DNA of 6,611 nt from Spyradocola sp050942925 (GTDB lineage: Bacteria > Bacillota > Clostridia > Christensenellales > UBA1750), in contig JBMNOF010000107.1 of NCBI GenBank assembly GCA_050942925.1, forward strand, positions 1-6,611, given 5' to 3'. Both the position numbers and the translations under genes were made by a program. Every line of letters begins with the position of its first letter. Position 1 is the stretch's first letter. This document shows, piece by piece, positions 5,183 to 6,611 of this stretch. Below the pieces are notes generated by a model, which saw nothing but the letters and a program-made list of their open reading frames with translations, was not told the origin of the DNA and did not search any database.

Positions 5183-6223
5183 TCACGCCCCGCAGTCCAC
5201 CGCCACCTTGAACACGCCGTCGCGCCGCGCGGCAAAGAGTTCGTATGCCTCCTCGATGCGCGACAGGGGATACGTGTGCGTCAAGAGCGGTTCGGTGTTC
5301 AGCCCGCCTTCCGCGATTCTGCGCAGGATTTCCGCGCAATCGCACCCATCCACGCCGCCGGTCTTAAAGGTAAGGTTCTTTCCATACATGTCCGGCAGGG
5401 GCAGGACCTGCGGTCCATCGTAGAGCGCCACGATCGTCACCACCGCGTTCGGCCGGGCGCACTCCCAGGCCAGACGAAAGCTGTCGGGCGAACCCGCGAC
5501 CTCAAACACCGCGTCCGCGCCGCCGTGCTCACTGTGGGCGCGCACAAAGTCCACGGCCTTCTCCGGGGAGATGACGAGCGCCTGGGGGACGAGCGCGCGC
5601 ACAAAGTCCCGGCGCTGCGCGTCCGGCTCGCAGACGATGACGCGCCCGGGCGCGTACAGGAGCGCGCTGAGCAGCGTGCAAATCCCGGTCGCGCCCGCGC
5701 CGAGGATCAGCACCGTATCGCCCGGATGGATCTCGCCGATGCGCGCGGCCCAATACCCCGTGGCCAGCACATCCCCGACGAGCAGCGCCTTGCGGTCGGA
5801 AACGCCCGCCGGAATGCGCGTCAGGCCCTGGTTGGCAAAGGGCACGCGGACAAACTCGGCCTGTCCCCCGTCGATCCGGCAGCCGAGCGCCCATCCGCCG
5901 TTCGGGTCCGTGCAGTTGTTGACAAACCCCTGCTTGCAGAAAAAGCACGTTCCGCAGAACGTCTCGACGTTGACGGCGACGCGGTCCCCGGGCTGCACGG
6001 CGGTCACCTCCGGGCCCACCTCCTCGACGACGCCCACCATCTCGTGCCCGACGGTGATCCCCGGCACGGCGCGGGGTACCGAGCCGTGGAGGATGTGCAA
6101 GTCGCTGGTGCAGATGCTGGCTAAGGTGACGCGGACAATCGCGTCCTGCGGTCCTTGCAGGCGCGGCCGCGGCTTCTCCTGCAAGGCAAACCGTCCCGGT
6201 TCCACATAGGTATAGGCCAACAT
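5183..6223 (-). CDS. Zinc-dependent medium-chain alcohol dehydrogenase
   Basis: A 346-residue medium-chain dehydrogenase/reductase that should interconvert an alcohol and its aldehyde or ketone with a nicotinamide cofactor. The N-terminal catalytic domain shows Cys38 (ASICTSDLH), His60-Glu61 (VGHEMVG) and Asp151 (LVGDVLATGYW) in catalytic-zinc positions like those of bacterial secondary alcohol dehydrogenases. Cys90, Cys93, Cys96 and Cys104 make a complete structural-zinc lobe. The Rossmann motif GAGATG is at 175-180. Glu199 at the end of the second strand (VIVCEPD) suggests NAD(H) over NADP(H). Overall it most resembles the formaldehyde-dehydrogenase-like/alcohol dehydrogenase branch; the substrate cannot be read from sequence. 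The ATG at 6221-6223 has a strong AAAGGAGGG site (6231-6239). It is monocistronic by its promoter and terminator, and divergent from ywbE. Polyol or threonine dehydrogenase activity remains possible. Confidence 0.93.
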   Translation of the reverse strand: MLAYTYVEPGRFALQEKPRPRLQGPQDAIVRVTLASICTSDLHILHGSVPRAVPGITVGHEMVGVVEEVGPEVTAVQPGDRVAVNVETFCGTCFFCKQGFVNNCTDPNGGWALGCRIDGGQAEFVRVPFANQGLTRIPAGVSDRKALLVGDVLATGYWAARIGEIHPGDTVLILGAGATGICTLLSALLYAPGRVIVCEPDAQRRDFVRALVPQALVISPEKAVDFVRAHSEHGGADAVFEVAGSPDSFRLAWECARPNAVVTIVALYDGPQVLPLPDMYGKNLTFKTGGVDGCDCAEILRRIAEGGLNTEPLLTHTYPLSRIEEAYELFAARRDGVFKVAVDCGA

Positions 6224-6246
6224 GGTCTTCCCCTCCTTTGTCCTTC

Positions 6247-6275
6247 AGTATACGGCAGCGCGCCGTCGGGCGCAA
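6247..6275 (-). promoter_or_regulatory. Promoter of the dehydrogenase gene
   Basis: On the minus strand TTGCGC (6270-6275) and TATACT (6247-6252) are 17 nt apart. Transcription would start near 6240, giving a leader of under 20 nt that is almost all ribosome site. Its -35 box lies 6 bp from the -35 box of the ywbE promoter on the other strand. Confidence 0.75.
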
Positions 6276-6276
6276 G

Positions 6277-6288
6277 CGGTCTTGACCG
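6277..6288. repeat. Palindrome CGGTC-TT-GACCG between divergent promoters
   Basis: CGGTC and GACCG are inverted copies with a 2-nt centre; they cover the whole ywbE -35 box and stop 1 bp from the dehydrogenase -35 box. Outer GGGCG (6268-6272) and CGCCC (6291-6295) roughly extend the symmetry. A regulator bound here would block both promoters. The palindrome is short and chance is possible in GC-rich DNA. Confidence 0.4.
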
Positions 6289-6310
6289 TCCGCCCGCGCC
6301 GCCCTATACT
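6282..6310 (+). promoter_or_regulatory. Promoter of ywbE
   Basis: TTGACC (6282-6287), five of six -35 bases, is followed after 17 nt by TATACT (6305-6310), five of six -10 bases. The start near 6317 leaves about 18 nt before the ywbE ATG, including GGGAGGG. Confidence 0.8.
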
Positions 6311-6334
6311 CTTTTGCATGGGGAGGGAGTGCAC

Positions 6335-6547
6335 ATGGATGGAAAGCGGCGGGCGGACATCGCCCCGGGAAAGACAGTGGACATCGTGCTCAAGGCGGAC
6401 CAGCGAACGGGCCGGCTCACGCGGGGCGTTGTGGAGCGGGTTTTGACCCGCAGCGCCACGCACCCGCATGGGATCAAGGTACAGCTGACCGACGGACAGA
6501 TCGGGCGGGTACAGCGCATTCTCTCCGACGAAGAGGGTGCACCCTGA
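6335..6547 (+). CDS. ywbE: YwbE family protein (DUF2196)
   Basis: A 70-residue soluble protein of the YwbE/DUF2196 family, conserved in many bacteria with unknown function. It carries the hallmark stretches RRADIAPGKTVDIVLKADQR, TGRLTRGVV, THPHGIKVQL and DGQIGRVQRI almost as in Bacillus subtilis YwbE. The compact beta-rich pattern of basic and glycine residues looks like a small single-domain fold; nucleic-acid binding has no direct support here. Length is normal, with a short acidic tail (SDEEGAP). The ATG at 6335-6337 follows a GGGAGGG site (6321-6327) after a normal gap. An ATG at 6318-6320 is out of frame and lies at the expected RNA start. It is the only plus-strand gene and is divergent from the dehydrogenase. 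Confidence 0.93.
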   Translation: MDGKRRADIAPGKTVDIVLKADQRTGRLTRGVVERVLTRSATHPHGIKVQLTDGQIGRVQRILSDEEGAP

Positions 6548-6611
6548 TCCGCATGAGCGCAGAGAGGCCGGGAAAGCGCGCGGGTTGGCGGCCGCGCGGC
6601 GCGTGTATATG
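6548..6611 (+). other. Right-edge sequence after ywbE, possible start of another gene
   Basis: An ATG at 6553-6555 opens a frame, beginning MSAERPGKRAG, that stays open to the window end 19 codons later, but no ribosome site precedes it. The same stretch contains CGCGCGG and CCGCGCG, which could pair as a hairpin, without a U run inside the window. Too little sequence is present to decide between a gene start and a ywbE 3' end. Confidence 0.2.

Noticed and set aside
5020..5235. 72-codon N-terminal extension of the LytTR frame
   Set aside because: It would overlap the dehydrogenase end, the terminator hairpin and the operon's own promoter. The ATG at 5019 has a clear AGGAGGG site.
4907..6124. 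Plus-strand frame of 405 codons opposite the LytTR and dehydrogenase genes
   Set aside because: It runs across two genes, their promoter and a terminator hairpin, and its product has no recognisable features.

Overview
The window looks like chromosomal DNA of a GC-rich member of the Bacillota, probably a clostridial lineage. The reasons are strong GGAGG-type ribosome binding sites, SigA-like promoters with 17-nt spacers, simple stem-plus-U-run terminators, a lipoprotein signal on the solute-binding protein, a LytTR/DUF3021 gene pair, and a small protein closely resembling Bacillus subtilis YwbE. I cannot name the species. No RNA genes, insertion sequences, CRISPR arrays or phage genes are visible.

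Layout, left to right. (1) Positions 1-1715, minus strand: a family 5 (oligopeptide/dipeptide type) ABC transporter solute-binding lipoprotein, whose C-terminus lies beyond the left edge. (2) Positions 1716-2375: about 660 nt without a gene. It holds a roughly 190-nt structured leader of the binding-protein gene, its near-consensus promoter, an AT-rich stretch with short direct repeats, a perfect 12-bp inverted repeat, and the strong terminator of the next gene. (3) Positions 2376-4064, minus: an M3-family zinc oligoendopeptidase. (4) Positions 4177-5019, minus: a two-gene operon of a stand-alone LytTR DNA-binding regulator and a four-helix DUF3021 membrane protein, with the stop codon of the first directly abutting the start of the second. 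A 14-bp inverted repeat lies against the regulator's -35 box. (5) Positions 5183-6223, minus: a zinc-dependent medium-chain alcohol dehydrogenase with its own promoter and a terminator hairpin. (6) Positions 6335-6547, plus: ywbE, transcribed divergently from the dehydrogenase from a compact back-to-back promoter region.

How the parts fit. The peptide-type binding protein and the cytoplasmic oligopeptidase suit a peptide uptake-and-hydrolysis theme, but they are separated by a terminator and a separate promoter, so they are neighbours and not one operon. The LytTR/DUF3021 pair resembles known self-contained regulator plus membrane-partner modules. The dehydrogenase and YwbE share only a promoter region. 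All protein families here are known. The less explained material is non-coding: the structured leader and AT-rich region upstream of the binding protein, and the inverted repeats at the LytTR and dehydrogenase/ywbE promoters.
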